From Plantago major (Eukaryota; Streptophyta; Magnoliopsida; Lamiales; Plantaginaceae), in contig CM048844.1 in assembly GCA_026545765.1 (NCBI GenBank), forward strand, positions 23,010,237 to 23,074,236: a DNA stretch of 64,000 bases, written 5' to 3'. Position 1 is the stretch's first letter. Every line of letters starts with the position of its first letter. Positions 1-11,331 of the stretch are shown here, piece by piece. The notes under the pieces are model-generated. The model saw only the letters and a list, made by a program, of their open reading frames with translations, was not told the DNA's origin and ran no database searches. The position numbers and the translations under genes are program-made.

Positions 1-1650
1 AGAGCCTATTGATGATGGTGGAAGCGGAGACCGTACATGGAGACTCTAATTATGCTACTAATGAGGCGTGGAGAGAATTAACAACCGGCATTGATGGAGG
101 TCCTACAAATCCGGAGTTACTCAGCGGATTTCTAGGACACATCGCTCACTCCATATGGATAGGAAATGTAAGTCACCTTTGAATGTTTATTATTGTTAAT
201 TCTAGTTCTTTGAAATCCGAAGATTCTTATGTAAAATATTATAAATTGCAGGACCGCGAGGTTCTAGAGGGATTTCACAGACACCGCGCCTTAATCCATT
301 TTAAAGACTATCTGAACCCTGCTGTCAACGATATTGTCAACAACACCCATCTCTCACGCTTGCAGAACCGTATGATCCCGAAGATTAACATGCCTTTGAT
401 TAGTGCATTTGTTGAGCGGTGGCATCTCAAACTAATACGTTTCACATGCCATTTGGTGAGATTACTATAACCCTACATGATGTTCACTATTTGCTCGGTT
501 CCAGTTCATGGTCGTTATTAAGACGAAAATGAGAGCCGAGATGCTTAAGGCGGCATTAGCAATTCATATGAACATATCCGAACCAGTGGTGAAATCCAAC
601 TCCAAAGGTATCGTTCAAGCGCCATCATCGAGGCAACTTTAAAAGAAGGAGTCCTTCCGTGGAATCACATGTCATGTACCTCTTGTGGTTGTTAGCACTT
701 CTCTATTCGACAAAAGTGGAAATCGAGTTCCACTCGGTTTCTCAGCCCTACTTAACTCGGTGAGGTTAACACGACGCATGGGGAGTCGCCACACTTGCCA
801 ATCAAGATATACCTGGGAGTTGCAACACGTATTAACCGCATAATAGATGGATGTCTTACACTCCTTCAGGTTTGCGCGCTATATGTTATAGGTTTTTCTT
901 TAAATGCCATTTAAATTACATCATTTCCTAACTACTCTTTTATTCGATTTCAGGGATGGATATACTCATATTTTCCTGGTTTGAAAACATGGAACTTGGG
1001 AAGCCGACATGATGAAAACGCTTATGCATGTGATGCAGAGTGCACTAGACAATGTTGCACAATGAAGTATGTCTTTAAATATATCACGCTTGTCTTCATT
1101 ACGCTTTAGTCTTCTATGTAATTCCGTATGTTACTTGCAACTCTAATTAATAGTGAATTGGACACCTTTTGGACTTGTGGAAGAAACAAGTCCTATTTCT
1201 CAATATAGGGGAATTATTCATTGTCTAAAGGTTACAGAGGCTTACATGCCAGACCGCGTTATGCGGCAGTTCGGGTACCCCCAATTCATTCCTACAGAAC
1301 CAATAAAGCCTGTGCAAGTACAAAGGCCAGCACAACCCTCTCAGATTGTTCATGTCATCTTAGAGACTCATTTGACGACTTTCACACATCTCGATGTAAT
1401 TTTCATCAACAAACAATTCGAGTGCATTTTGGACATCAAACAATTCCTGCATCAAGACCGGTTTCGACAACGTACATATGCAAGTGACTACCAGAGATTT
1501 CATCCGAGACAACAATTCCAACCGGCAGACATGGATCCTAGCGTGGTATGTTTCCTACATATTCTAAATATATACATACACGACGTTTGTTCCGAATGTC
1601 AAAATCTTTATTTGTGTGTGTTTTTAATCTGTAGAGGCTACGATTGATCG
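1..1650 (+). pseudogene. Decayed plant mobile domain (PMD) gene, 5' end outside window
   Basis: Translated pieces in order match the plant mobile domain found in MAIN-like proteins and in genes labelled 'serine/threonine phosphatase 7 long form homolog', a domain also carried by transposons. The first exon piece ends at a GTAAGT donor near 168. The next starts after TTGCAG near 251 and contains RHRALIHFKDYL and MPLISAFVERWH. The following motif TNTFHMPFGEITITLHDV is in another frame, so a frameshift lies near 430. Later pieces are GNRVPLGFSALLNSVRLTRR (about 720-775), GWIYSYFPGL (about 954) and MPDRVMRQFGYPQFIP (about 1245). Frame changes between pieces indicate a dead copy, although some may be unmodelled introns. 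The phosphatase part is not present here. Family is fairly sure; function of this copy is unlikely. Confidence 0.65.
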
Positions 1651-2112
1651 CTGCTTTGATGGGACGCATAACTCGACAAAATGTATATAATATGGAGGCG
1701 ACGATTTATTCGCAATTGTCGATGAAGTTTGCGAACACTTACAAGATTTAATTATGCATTAAGTATCAAGTGTTTCACATCAAATTAGTCGCTATCAGAT
1801 TTCATATTCTAGTCATTGTATTACAAATCAACGCTTTTATATTTGTTTAGATAGCCAAGACCTAATTCAAACACACATTTCAAGAATGCAAAGGAAGAAA
1901 CCGCGGTTCAAAACTATATTTAAATATTTAACAAAAATCGAAAAAAAACAAATAAATGCCCGATCCAATCATTTCAAACAGATTTTCATCTAAATAATTT
2001 GCAAAATTATAAGTCAATTCGAAAACACATAAAAATAAATAGAAAAATTATATATATAATCGATTTGTCAAAAAAAAAAATTCATTCAATCGGGTTTGAA
2101 ATAATTAAACAA
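1651..2112. other. AT-rich spacer, no gene seen
   Basis: This stretch is strongly A/T biased with long A runs. No open frame with recognisable protein similarity was found on either strand. It separates the PMD remnant from the hairpin that follows. Confidence 0.5.
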
Positions 2113-2395
2113 CGATAAAAGAAAATTCGAAAAATTTCGTTAAACAATTCTTTCTTAAAAAATATAGAAGTAAATTTCGGAAAATATTTCGTTTATACAT
2201 TTTTCCGCTAGCTTCTAAAAGCCGGATTTTTCCGATAGCTTTAAAAACCCGGGAAAAAATGAAATTTAAAAAAAAAAAATAAAAATTTAAAGATAAAGGA
2301 GGATTGTATAAACGAAATATTTTCCGAAATTTACTTCTATATTTTTTAAGAAAGAATTGTTTAAACGAAATTTTTTCCGAATTTTTTTTTTATCG
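2113..2395. repeat. Long inverted repeat (hairpin), arms about 85 bp
   Basis: The left arm (about 2113-2197) and right arm (about 2307-2395) are near-perfect reverse complements, for example AAACAATTCTTTCTTAAAA on the left against TTTTAAGAAAGAATTGTTT on the right. A roughly 110-bp loop with TTTCCG/CCGG motifs lies between. The right-arm end, CCGAA followed by T-tract and TCGATTTATG, is repeated imperfectly at about 2463-2520, so the right side is partly tandemly duplicated. It could be a foldback transposon or a degenerate MITE. No target-site duplication was clear. Confidence 0.75.
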
Positions 2396-2692
2396 ATTTA
2401 TGTTTAGTGTTGTTAATTCGTGTTCAATTGCATGTTAATGTTTTTGTATTTGTATAAATGAAAAAAATTCGGAATTTTTTTTTTGTCCGATTTATGATTG
2501 GTGTTGTTATATGTGTTAGATTGTGTGTGTTAATGTTTTTACATTTGCATAAAAGTGCGTTTTCGATTTTTTGTTGAATATATAAGTGTTGTTTTGAGAT
2601 AGGGGCATTTCGGTCAATTTATAAAAAATTTGTGTTGCGTTTAACGAAAACTGTGTTGCGTTTAACATAGGTGCCCCAAATGAGTAAGAAAG

Positions 2693-2922
2693 TACTCCCT
2701 CCATTTCGGAGAAAGTGTTACAATTTGGATTTGTACCAATTTTAAGAAAAAATAGAAAGTACAAGTGGGTCCCATGATTATTAGAGATTAAATGAGTGGC
2801 GTATTGTAATAAAAGTGAAAGGTAGGGAGTTTTATTATTTAATTAGTTTCCATAAATGGAAATTGTAACACTTTAGTAAACGCTTTAAACGGAAACAGAA
2901 TAATTTTTCCAAATAAGGAGTA
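2693..2922. mobile_element. Stowaway-like MITE, partly degenerate
   Basis: The left end TACTCCCTCCATTTCGGAG continues into AAAGTGTTACAATTT. The right part contains AAATTGTAACACTTT and ends in GGAGTA, giving inverted repeats and TA at the borders, as in Tc1/mariner-type Stowaway elements. The interior is short and noncoding. The right terminal repeat is more decayed than the left. Confidence 0.6.
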
Positions 2923-2999
2923 TCAATTTATCTTCTTGCCTCAGTGCTTTGAAAAGCTTTGGAAAATGCTATAGGAAATGATTTTGAGTTTGGCAAACA

Positions 3000-3835
3000 C
3001 ATTTGTCCAATATATTGATCGATCGGCATCCATACCATGTACACGATATCCGTACCAATTTAATAGTCATATTCGTGGCGGGTACCGATACCATCGATCA
3101 CATACATTCCCGAAAAGTTATCAAATTAATTATTACTATTATACTATTGAAATGTTGGAAACAGAAAAATGTACCCGGTACCGTACCGAGTATCGATACC
3201 GTACATGGTACCGGGCATGGGGTATCGCTAATGGACATTTCTTTTTCTTTTTTCTTTTTCTTCATGATTCTTTCTTATTTTTACTTGTTTCTCCCCTCCA
3301 CTTAATTAACTACTAATAATAGTTCATTCTATTCTTTCGGGCATCGGTACCGGACATGGGTATCGCTACCGGGCATGGGGCATCGGTAATGAACATTTCT
3401 TTTCTTTTCTTCATGATTCTTTCTTATTTTTACTTGTTATCTCATCCACTTAATTAACTACTAATAGTACTTCATTCTAATGTTTTTGATATCAGTACCG
3501 GGCATCGGTACCGGGCATGGGTATCGCTACCGGGCAGGGGGTATCGGTAATGAACATTTCTTTCTTTTCTTCATGATTCTTAATTTCTTTTTTTTTTTTC
3601 CTTGTTATCTCATCCACTTAATTAACTACTAATAATAGTTCATTCTAATATTTCGGGCAACGGTACCGGGTATCGGTACCGAACATTGGTATCGGGCATG
3701 GGTATCGCTATGGGTACCGGTACCGGTACTTGGAATTTAAATACTAAAAGTAACTCAGTATATTATTTTCGTGTTTACGATCTTTCTCATACTTACTTAT
3801 ATCGGGTATGGGTACCGGATACCGATTTATTGGCA
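3000..3835. repeat. GGTACC/GGTATCG minisatellite with about 150-180-bp higher-order unit
   Basis: Clusters of GGTACCGGGCATGGGTATCG-type motifs alternate with a conserved spacer of pyrimidine-rich sequence, CTTCATGATTCTTTC, CATCCACTTAATTAACTAC and AGTTCATTCTA. Three full spacer copies are visible at about 3236-3340, 3395-3485 and 3555-3655. Each is preceded by two to four KpnI-like GGTACC motifs. Related GGTAC motifs flank the array at 3000-3110 and 3660-3835. Open frames across it are by-products of the repeat. Confidence 0.75.
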
Positions 3836-5682
3836 CAATTAATGGACCCGGGTTCTGCAGATATTGACAAAACAAAATTGCAAACGTGGAATTTGAATAC
3901 AGAAATTCTCTTATCACAATCTTCATAAGTCCTTACATATGAATTCAAAAATGAATGTCCGGTGGCATGGCTACAAGTATGAATGAAGAACTCAAAAACT
4001 AATGATGATATGAAAATAAAAGGTAGTCAGACCATGAACCAGAAGCAGCAAGGTCGCTTGCATTCCAACTACAATTTGCTCCATTGCAAGTGACAGGGAA
4101 GATGGCTGCTACTTCGCCGGCCATTGTGCTTACCTGGAGCATTATTTTGGGGATTTTTTGGAACGAGGGTGATTGATAGAATTAGATCAAATTGCTCCTG
4201 GTCCACTTTAGTCAATTTTCTGGAATTCAAAATATTTGAATTTTGAATTTAGTTTCAATAGCAGCTCAGTCGCGTGCTTCCTATGGTGACCTATTTGAAT
4301 AAAAGGTTTTTCAGCTTACATACCAGTCACCCAAGTGATTCACTTGAAAGAAAAGTGATCTGGTTGTAGAAAGTAAATTTATCGTTGCTTTATTGTAAAA
4401 AAAGTCCCCATAAGTGATTTAACTGTAAGAAAATTGATCTGGTTATAGAAAATCTATCGTTGCCTTATTGTAAAAAAAGCCCCCATAAGTGATCTAACTG
4501 TAAAAAAAAGCCCATGTGATTATGTTATGTTGATGCGTAAATTTCATCTATTTTTCTTACCTCAATAATGAAATGTTTATGGGATAAGAGGGCAAACCTT
4601 TATCCATGGAGTAGGTGAAAAATGAGAAGGATGTGATTAGGATATGCGATGAAACTGACACACTTGTGATTGACTTGTCAAAGTAATGGCAACATCCCCC
4701 TTGGATCGTAATGTCGGCATTAAGCACTAAAAATATTAATCTTTTTGCTAACAAGACAAAATAATTATCTGACTACGAATGCAATTAGTTGTTAACCGTG
4801 GGTTCCAGGAAGGTGATTATCTCGAAACTGATGACGTAATCATGCTTTCGTCATTTCCATTCTCCAGTGTCTTCCTTTGGTGGTTTTGCTATAAATAATC
4901 GTTGCATGTTGATATGAAAAGGGAAGAGACAATCTTATGATCACTTGTCTTGAGTATTGCATCACCCTTTTGATCTCATGAATAGCCAAACTACCAACTT
5001 TTATCTCTTCTTTTCAATGTAATTTCATATTGCAATTTGATCAATGATCCTTTTATCTTCTTCAATGTAATTCCATGTAATCATATTGCAATTTGATCAA
5101 TGATCCTACTGCACATAGCCTCATACTTTACTACGGTCACACTATTTTAGTATTGCTTCAAAATGATCCTACTGCTCAGAGCCTCAAACTTTCCGCTCAT
5201 TGTACATCTTAGAGATGTATAAAAATGAAAAACATAATTTGACACTATGAAATCTCATGTATTGTTCGTAGCTTTCTGTTGGGATGCTGATCCCAACTGG
5301 TAGTTCGTGGTACGAACTATTGAGCAATTCGTCCGGATTTGGGCGCCGCCAAAAGATCTTGGCACAGTTTCACCTATTTTTATGGTATTTTCACAGCTAG
5401 ACGGTTGCCTAACTAGTGCACGCAAAGCGGTAAATTCAGTGGAAATATTCTGTCATTGATAAAAGCGTAATTAGGGTTAAGCCCTGATATCCTATTTATA
5501 CTGGCTACCTGATAGAGTATTTTAGGCAGTCCAGAGTTCTAATAGAAATAAAATGAATGAAAATTTATGCAGATATATTTAAAAGATCCTAACTAATCTA
5601 CTTATCTTATCTCTAAGAGAGAGAATGCAATTGCCTGATTCTTCTAGATTTCTGGATTCTAAAGATTATCCTAAAGATATTA
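3836..5682. other. Intergenic, repeat-derived, no gene recognised
   Basis: No convincing coding region was found. About 5020-5110 contains a partial direct repeat around CATATTGCAATTTGATCAA followed by TGATCCT. A short GC-richer block at 5280-5410, including GGATTTGGGCGCCGCC, looks inserted but was not identified. Confidence 0.4.
4330..4520. repeat. Short tandem repeat, period about 80 bp
   Basis: Two and a half imperfect copies of a unit containing GTGATCTGGTTGTAGAAA, ATCGTTGC(C/T)TTATTGTA, then an A tract and (G/C)CCCCATAAGTGAT. The last copy breaks off at AAGCCCATGTGATTATG. It is noncoding. Confidence 0.7.
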
Positions 5683-6040
5683 TCTATATATATGATAAAA
5701 GTGATGGTCTAGATGAAAGAATAGCTATGCCATGTATGTAAAAGGCTGATGTGGCAAATTCCCTCCAAAAATAAATGGTTTATAATTCACTAATATTTGA
5801 TGCATTCATTCAATAGATATATTTGAATTTTTATTCACATGTACGCCTGTCACCGAATAAAAATAATTAGTTTATAAAAATCCCTACTTTTATGGATTAC
5901 CTAATCTAATTATAGTTAAAATACATTTTGATTTCACGTGAAAATTTGTTTGTTTGAATTTCCATAATCAAGTTTGTTGGGATTTCATACTTTCTATTTG
6001 AAGTTCTAATAAAATCAATCCGGTTGTTATCATACATTTC

Positions 6041-6050
6041 CTATATAAAT
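6041..6050 (+). promoter_or_regulatory. TATA box upstream of the 6108 ORF
   Basis: CTATATAAAT lies 58 nt upstream of the ATG at 6108, with CAACACACTCAATTCG in between resembling a plant leader. This is a good core promoter match for an otherwise unremarkable ORF. Confidence 0.5.
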
Positions 6051-6107
6051 CCGTATCATTCTTCAACCAACACACTCAATTCGTAAGTTCATTTTTCGAT
6101 TTTTATC

Positions 6108-6299
6108 ATGGCCAGCGGAATCGCATTGAAGCACAGTGGATCGAAGAAGAGGGAAATAATCTGTGGAAGTCATTCGATTATCTCTGAAACCAGCTCCAGC
6201 CTGGTTTTTGCGAAGTCATTCAATTATCTCCGAAATCTTCTTACCATAGATGAAGCAAATGAATTATGGAAAATTACTTCACTATCTTTTACCGTTTGA
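6108..6299 (+). CDS. Small hypothetical ORF within candidate Helitron (63 aa)
   Basis: The 63-residue product begins MASGIALKHSGSKKREI and ends SLSFTV. I do not recognise a domain, and it has no signal peptide or membrane segment. A well-placed TATA box precedes it and the ATG has A at -3 (ATCATGG). Plant Helitrons often carry RPA-like genes at this position behind such a promoter, so this could be the first exon of a decayed Helitron-borne or captured gene. No splice donor was assigned. It may not be expressed. Confidence 0.3.
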   Translation: MASGIALKHSGSKKREIICGSHSIISETSSSLVFAKSFNYLRNLLTIDEANELWKITSLSFTV

Positions 6300-7021
6300 A
6301 CAGATAATGATGTACTTTACTAATTTAGGACTCTGCTTGAAGTGAGTAGATACATACATGTTGTACATATTCAATTCGTTTGGACAATTCTTGCCTGATC
6401 CTGTTAGGGTGGAAGCAAACGTGTATTATGAAACTCAAATGCAAATGATTAATTTTAGCATGTGTAATTAGCCTCTAAATATGTCCTGATTTGATTTTAC
6501 ACTATTGATAACTAAATAATGTCTAGATTTGGCTTTACAGTGTCAGTATTACTAACCATATAATGTTGATTTATTTAAATCAAATGGCTCTGTTTCAGGT
6601 TCATATGTTATTAACTAGAAAATGTTGGCTTATTTAATCCCATCGGCTCTGTTTCAGGTTCATATGCAGAAAAAATACAAGGTGTTTCTTATAATCACAC
6701 ACTCTGGGTTTTCATATGTACTTCTGATTTAGCCGGTGAGACTCGAAGTCCTAACTCCTACGTAAAGGTCGTTAACTCAACTAATTTCATAGATGATTAT
6801 TTTTCTTATATATGTACGCCAATTCAAGATTTCACAGTTTTGGTACTCTTTGTTACATGATATTTGAAGTTTGCGTCTTCGACATTGATATTTGTTAGTA
6901 AATTTATAAACTATAATCAGTGAGATTTAGTATAGATAAGGATCCATATAGTAAGTTTATAAGTGTGAATATGCAGTGAGATTCTTCTTACACTTCTATT
7001 TTTTGCCATTTAAATCTTTCA
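6300..7021. other. Noncoding, internal short direct repeat
   Basis: No gene seen. A segment at about 6560-6605 (AATGTTGATTTATTTAAATC then GGCTCTGTTTCAGGTTCATATG) is repeated at about 6620-6666, indicating a local duplication of roughly 65 bp. Confidence 0.5.
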
Positions 7022-7630
7022 TTGGCAAGGATCCTAACCATATATATAGTATGCTATTCCAGTTTATGCTGGTTTACGTTGGAGAGTGGGTATATGGTGC
7101 TTCCATTGATGTTTGGAACGATAAGTAGATACGGCTATCCCTCTTTTAAACCGAAAACACCTGATTTGTATCTTGAGAGTCCTTTGAAAGTTTCCTCTCT
7201 CGGTCATTCTAGCCTTAATGCTTGGGATGTGTCTGTTCTTAACTATTTGTTTTGGCAGGATGGTGTATTGGAGATTTTTAAGATTCCAATCGCCAATAAG
7301 GATGTCGAGGACATTCGTGTTTGCCATTATTCAAAGAATGGTCGTTATTCAGTATGCTCAGCCTATCATTTGGCTATGGATCAGAGGGAGAGAGCTGGAA
7401 TAGCAGTGAAGGGCTCTTCTTCCAATCATGTAAAACAAGATTGGAACTTACCAGGTAAAATCAAGCATTTCCTATGGCGTGCCTTACACAATTCTCTACC
7501 TACCTCCGGTGAGTTAAAAAGGTGGCACATATTAGAGGAGGAAGTGTGTGTTGTGTGTGGAGACAAGTCGGAATCAAGTCTTCATTTGTTGTTAAAAAGA
7601 GATATACCTATGTTGTTAAAAAAACAACAT
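7022..7630 (+). pseudogene. LINE retrotransposon fragment, zinc-binding region (zf-RVT)
   Basis: The reading frame includes FKIPIANKDVEDIRVCHYSK, NGRYSVCSAYHLA, W-LPGKIKHFLWRALHNSLPT (about 7440-7500) and EEEVCVVCGDKSESSLHLL. This is the zinc-binding module that follows the reverse transcriptase in plant non-LTR retrotransposon ORF2 proteins, with its characteristic KIKHFLWRA and CxxC...ESxxHLL pattern. The RT upstream and RNase H downstream are missing, and the frame runs into low-complexity TATGTT repeats after about 7590. It is a truncated dead fragment. Family assignment is good. Confidence 0.75.
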
Positions 7631-7740
7631 ATGTATTATGTGAAAAAGAGATATACATATGTTAAAAGACATTGATGCTTTTAAACATCTATGTTTTTAA
7701 TAATTCTTTTCTTTTTTTATTATACTTTCCACACAAAAGA

Positions 7741-8224
7741 GAGGCACATACATTATTTTTATATAAAAAAACATTAGAGGTTTTACTAAGAATATCGGTG
7801 ATATACATATATATAAACATAATATAAAATGTACACTCATAAAACATTATTGATATTATTTGAAACATTATGTATATATTTAAAAAACATCAATCCGTCT
7901 CTCAGGTATCTCACTAATAAATTTAACATTATATTCATTCGTATTTGCATTTAGACCAAATCGATTAATTTTGTATCTTTGAAAGGAAATTAGTGTCAAA
8001 TTAATCAAGAGTAAGTATCCTGAGAGACGATCTTATAAAGATTAAAAGAGACATACAGATATTACAGTTATATTTAAAAGCATTAGAGATTTTACTAAGA
8101 ACATTCGTGATATATATATCCATAAAAAAAATATATAAAATGTCTATTCATAAAGCATTACTGATATTGTTTAAAACATTATAAATATATTTAATAATAT
8201 AAACCAGTCTCTCAAGTATCTCAT
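7741..8224. repeat. Imperfect direct repeat, two copies of about 175 bp
   Basis: Copy one (about 7741-7916) and copy two (about 8048-8224) share CATTAGAG-TTTTACTAAGAA, GTGATATA-ATATAT, TATAAAATGT, CATAAA(A/G)CATTA and CCAGTCTCTCA(A/G)GTATCTCA(C/T)TAAT in the same order. The intervening 130 bp is unrelated. It probably reflects a noncoding transposable-element duplication. Confidence 0.65.
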
Positions 8225-9664
8225 TAATGCATATATCTTACAAGAATTTGTGATTAATTAGTACATAATTAGTGTCAATTAGGAAAATTCACATACTATT
8301 CAACCATTTGTGACTTTTTCATTCCCTTATACAGGATTCTTTAACACGGGGTACCCGCATGGTCGTTTTAAATATGTTAACGAAAGAATATACACTTAAG
8401 AAACATGTAAATAACGAAAACTGAGATTAAGTGTTGAGCTATATTAAGTCTCATCTGGAGGAACCAATAATAATAGATCTTAGGAAGTTATACCCCCAAA
8501 AATTATGTTAACTGATATATGGGCATGTGTACTAACTTTTGAAAATTCCATTAGTATTAGTAGAGGCAACTAAATCTTTTCCGATTCTTTTCTTCTGTCA
8601 ATATTGATTCTTTACCAATGTCAATATCTCAGTCATGTCAATCTCTTCACTGACAGCCAGTGCGGATCGGATTCACTATGTGCACTGGAAAGGGAAGGGG
8701 GGTGAATCCCTTAGGAAAAGGCCAAAAAGGGTTGCGTCCAATTGCCTTAGGTGACAAAATGGAGGAACATATGAGGAAATGGAGATAGAAAAAGGAAGAA
8801 GGCAGAGTTGAAGTATATTCATTCGTGGACGTTCTTACACCCTTCTTATATTGCATGAGAATGAAACTGATTTCTTAGGGTCTCCATGGCCAAGAACCCT
8901 TCTTATATTGCATGAGAATGAAACTGATTTCTTAGGGTCTCCATGGCCAGAGCCCTTCTGGATCAGACTGGAGTTTAGATGAGTATTAAAGTGAAATAAT
9001 TTTATATGATTATGTCGCAACAATTTAGACTCATAATTGTGTAAAATGAGATTTTACAATTGTGTTTCACAGGAATATTACCACACAAATTTATAGCTTC
9101 ATGAGATTGTGTGGTGGTTTCTCACTGGGTTTCTTGATAATGAGCTACTAAAGTCTCTTCTGACAATGAGATAATCTCAATAGATTCTTATGGATATGGT
9201 TCAATCCGACCCGATCTAAATCTAATGAATGCGCATCTGATGTTCGTTTCGGTATATAGCTGACACTTCCGGCTAATCTGATATAAATTTGATCCAGCCC
9301 GAAGATCCTTTGACAAAGCCTAAACAATGACTTTGATAATTTAACTGTTATTCCATCATACACATAGTCATATTATTCATATACATAATATAGGCATTAT
9401 ATTCCACAACAGGAAAATTAAAATCTTAAACAAAATTTTCTAGATCACCAAATTTCTAATTAGTTATATACTACTTCATTCAATCAAGTTTTTGGACATA
9501 TACTCTCATTTATTCTGAACCCTAACAATTTATTATCTTCATCGTCTCATCTCTATTCCTCACTCTCATCCTAATCCATTCTCACCAAAAATCAGTATAC
9601 CACCAATTATTCATAACTCTTCTTCTTCATCTAGCTCCTACAATTCCTTAGTCTATTAATAGGA
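8225..9664. other. Intergenic or TE-internal, no gene
   Basis: Short open frames here lack protein-like composition. Apart from the 57-bp tandem duplication at 8840-8953 nothing recognisable was found. Confidence 0.4.
8840..8953. repeat. Near-perfect 57-bp tandem duplication
   Basis: The unit starting CCCTTCTTATATTGCATGAG and ending TCTCCATGGCC plus AAGAA occurs twice head-to-tail (8840-8896 and 8897-8953), almost identical. A recent slippage or unequal exchange is likely. Confidence 0.9.
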
Positions 9665-10160
9665 TTATAATGCATCGGGCTCTATCCAACTCGAAGCAAA
9701 CCTGCACAATAACTGCTCAAAATAAATTTGTGGGTTCAAATCGGATCTATACTCGAACCCGTTCGTACATGTAACAAGACCCAAAAATCGAAAACTTGAT
9801 AAAATATGCGGCCCACACCATAGTTTATGATTAAAATAGTACAATAAAAACTTTTGCGGGGATGGGGGAGGGGTGGTTTGGGGTTTCGAGTTGGACGGGT
9901 TCATTTTTCCAAACCCGTACCCATCACTAATTACCGGGAAAGGTATGGGTAAAGGACCGATAAAAGAGTATTAGGTATCAACCTGTTGGGTGCTGAATGG
10001 GTTGAGGTCGGGTTGTACCTCGCCCGTTTAAAAGCCTATATACGAGACTCACATAACTGCTATTAGTTTGATACTCTAATTATCTCGGTCAATTATTTTA
10101 TCCCCCTTTTATACATTATTAAAATTAAACTATAATGTGGTATCGTCATGGTTAGTACTA
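9665..10160 (+). mobile_element. Older Helitron-type 3' tail (tandem copy 1)
   Basis: Segments AACCCGTTCGTACATGTAAC, GGGGGAGGGG, CAACCTGTTGGGTGCTGAA, CCCGTTTAAAAGCC and TTTTATCCCCCTTTTATAC are repeated in the same order in 10620-11628. It ends with a mutated version of the terminal hairpin (GTGGTATCGTCAT) followed by GGTTAGTACTAT at about 10160. It is therefore a diverged copy of the same 3' terminal region found at 11628, arranged head-to-tail with it. Confidence 0.6.
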
Positions 10161-10619
10161 TATTTATTTAAGTCATAGTTATCATGAGAATTAGTTTAAG
10201 TGTACATGTTCAACTGAATTAAAACATTTTGGTACAATAAATATATGTTGATGGAGTGGATTATATATCTAAGGAAAACTACTAAGATGATCCAAATTTA
10301 CAATGATGCAACTCATATAACCTTATAATGTTTTAACTTGAGAGAACGGTTAAAGTTTTGTTAGTTTGTATTCTATTGGTGAGTTTTGATTTAAGGAATT
10401 TGCATTTTAATACATCTTCGAGTACCGGCGAACCTTAGTTAGAAAAAATCATATACAATATTAAATTTCACATCATGTGTATAAATGATAAACTATTTTG
10501 TATTATAGATTTTAGGGCATACATTTTCTATACGTGTTTACTATGTCATGACAATTAACTAAGAGTCAGGAACACTATTGAGGTTATGCCGGCCTATATC
10601 TTACTACACTGGTATTTCG

Positions 10620-11239
10620 TCACATTACTTATAAACGGGTCGGGTCTATCAAACCTGCCCACAATAATGACATTCAGGTCAGGATCGGGTATAAACTCGA
10701 ACATGTTCCATACATTTGTAACAATACCTAAACCGCAACATTTATGGTTAAGTTAATAAAAAGTACATTTTTCACTAGGGGAGGGGTGCCAAATAAAGCA
10801 CCGTATCATGTGAAATTATTTATAAAAATAATAAGTGTGTGTGTAGGGTGGGGACCACATACCATTGTTGGGAACAAATTGTGTTATACAGTTTTGTATT
10901 TTATTTTGCTTCGGGTTTGAGGAATACATTTTTTAAAAACATTTATTAGTTACACCCTCCGGTCCAATTAATGAAAACTTCATAAGGCTACTTTCTCTTC
11001 AATTAAGGGAAAATAATAATATATTGATTTATGTGGGGTATTATGTTGATAAAGTATGAGAGAGAGAATGAAGAAAGTGATGTTGAAGTAGGAAAGATGA
11101 ATAATATAGAATTAATGGGTGGCATAAAAAGTTTCCTAATTAAGCTTAGGAAAGTTTGTAGTGGTACACAAAATAAGGAAAGTTAGGAAGCTGACCAGAG
11201 AGAATACTAATTAAAGGGTTACGTACGGTAGAGGATCCG

Positions 11240-11331
<92 letters not shown>

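Noticed and set aside
2978-3316. 112-residue frame in the minisatellite
   Set aside because: Open only because of the repeated GGTACC units and T-rich spacer.
10948-11160. Possible MITE starting ACCCTCCGGTCCAATTAATG
   Set aside because: Only a weak opposite repeat (TTAAGCTTAGGAAAG); borders not convincing.
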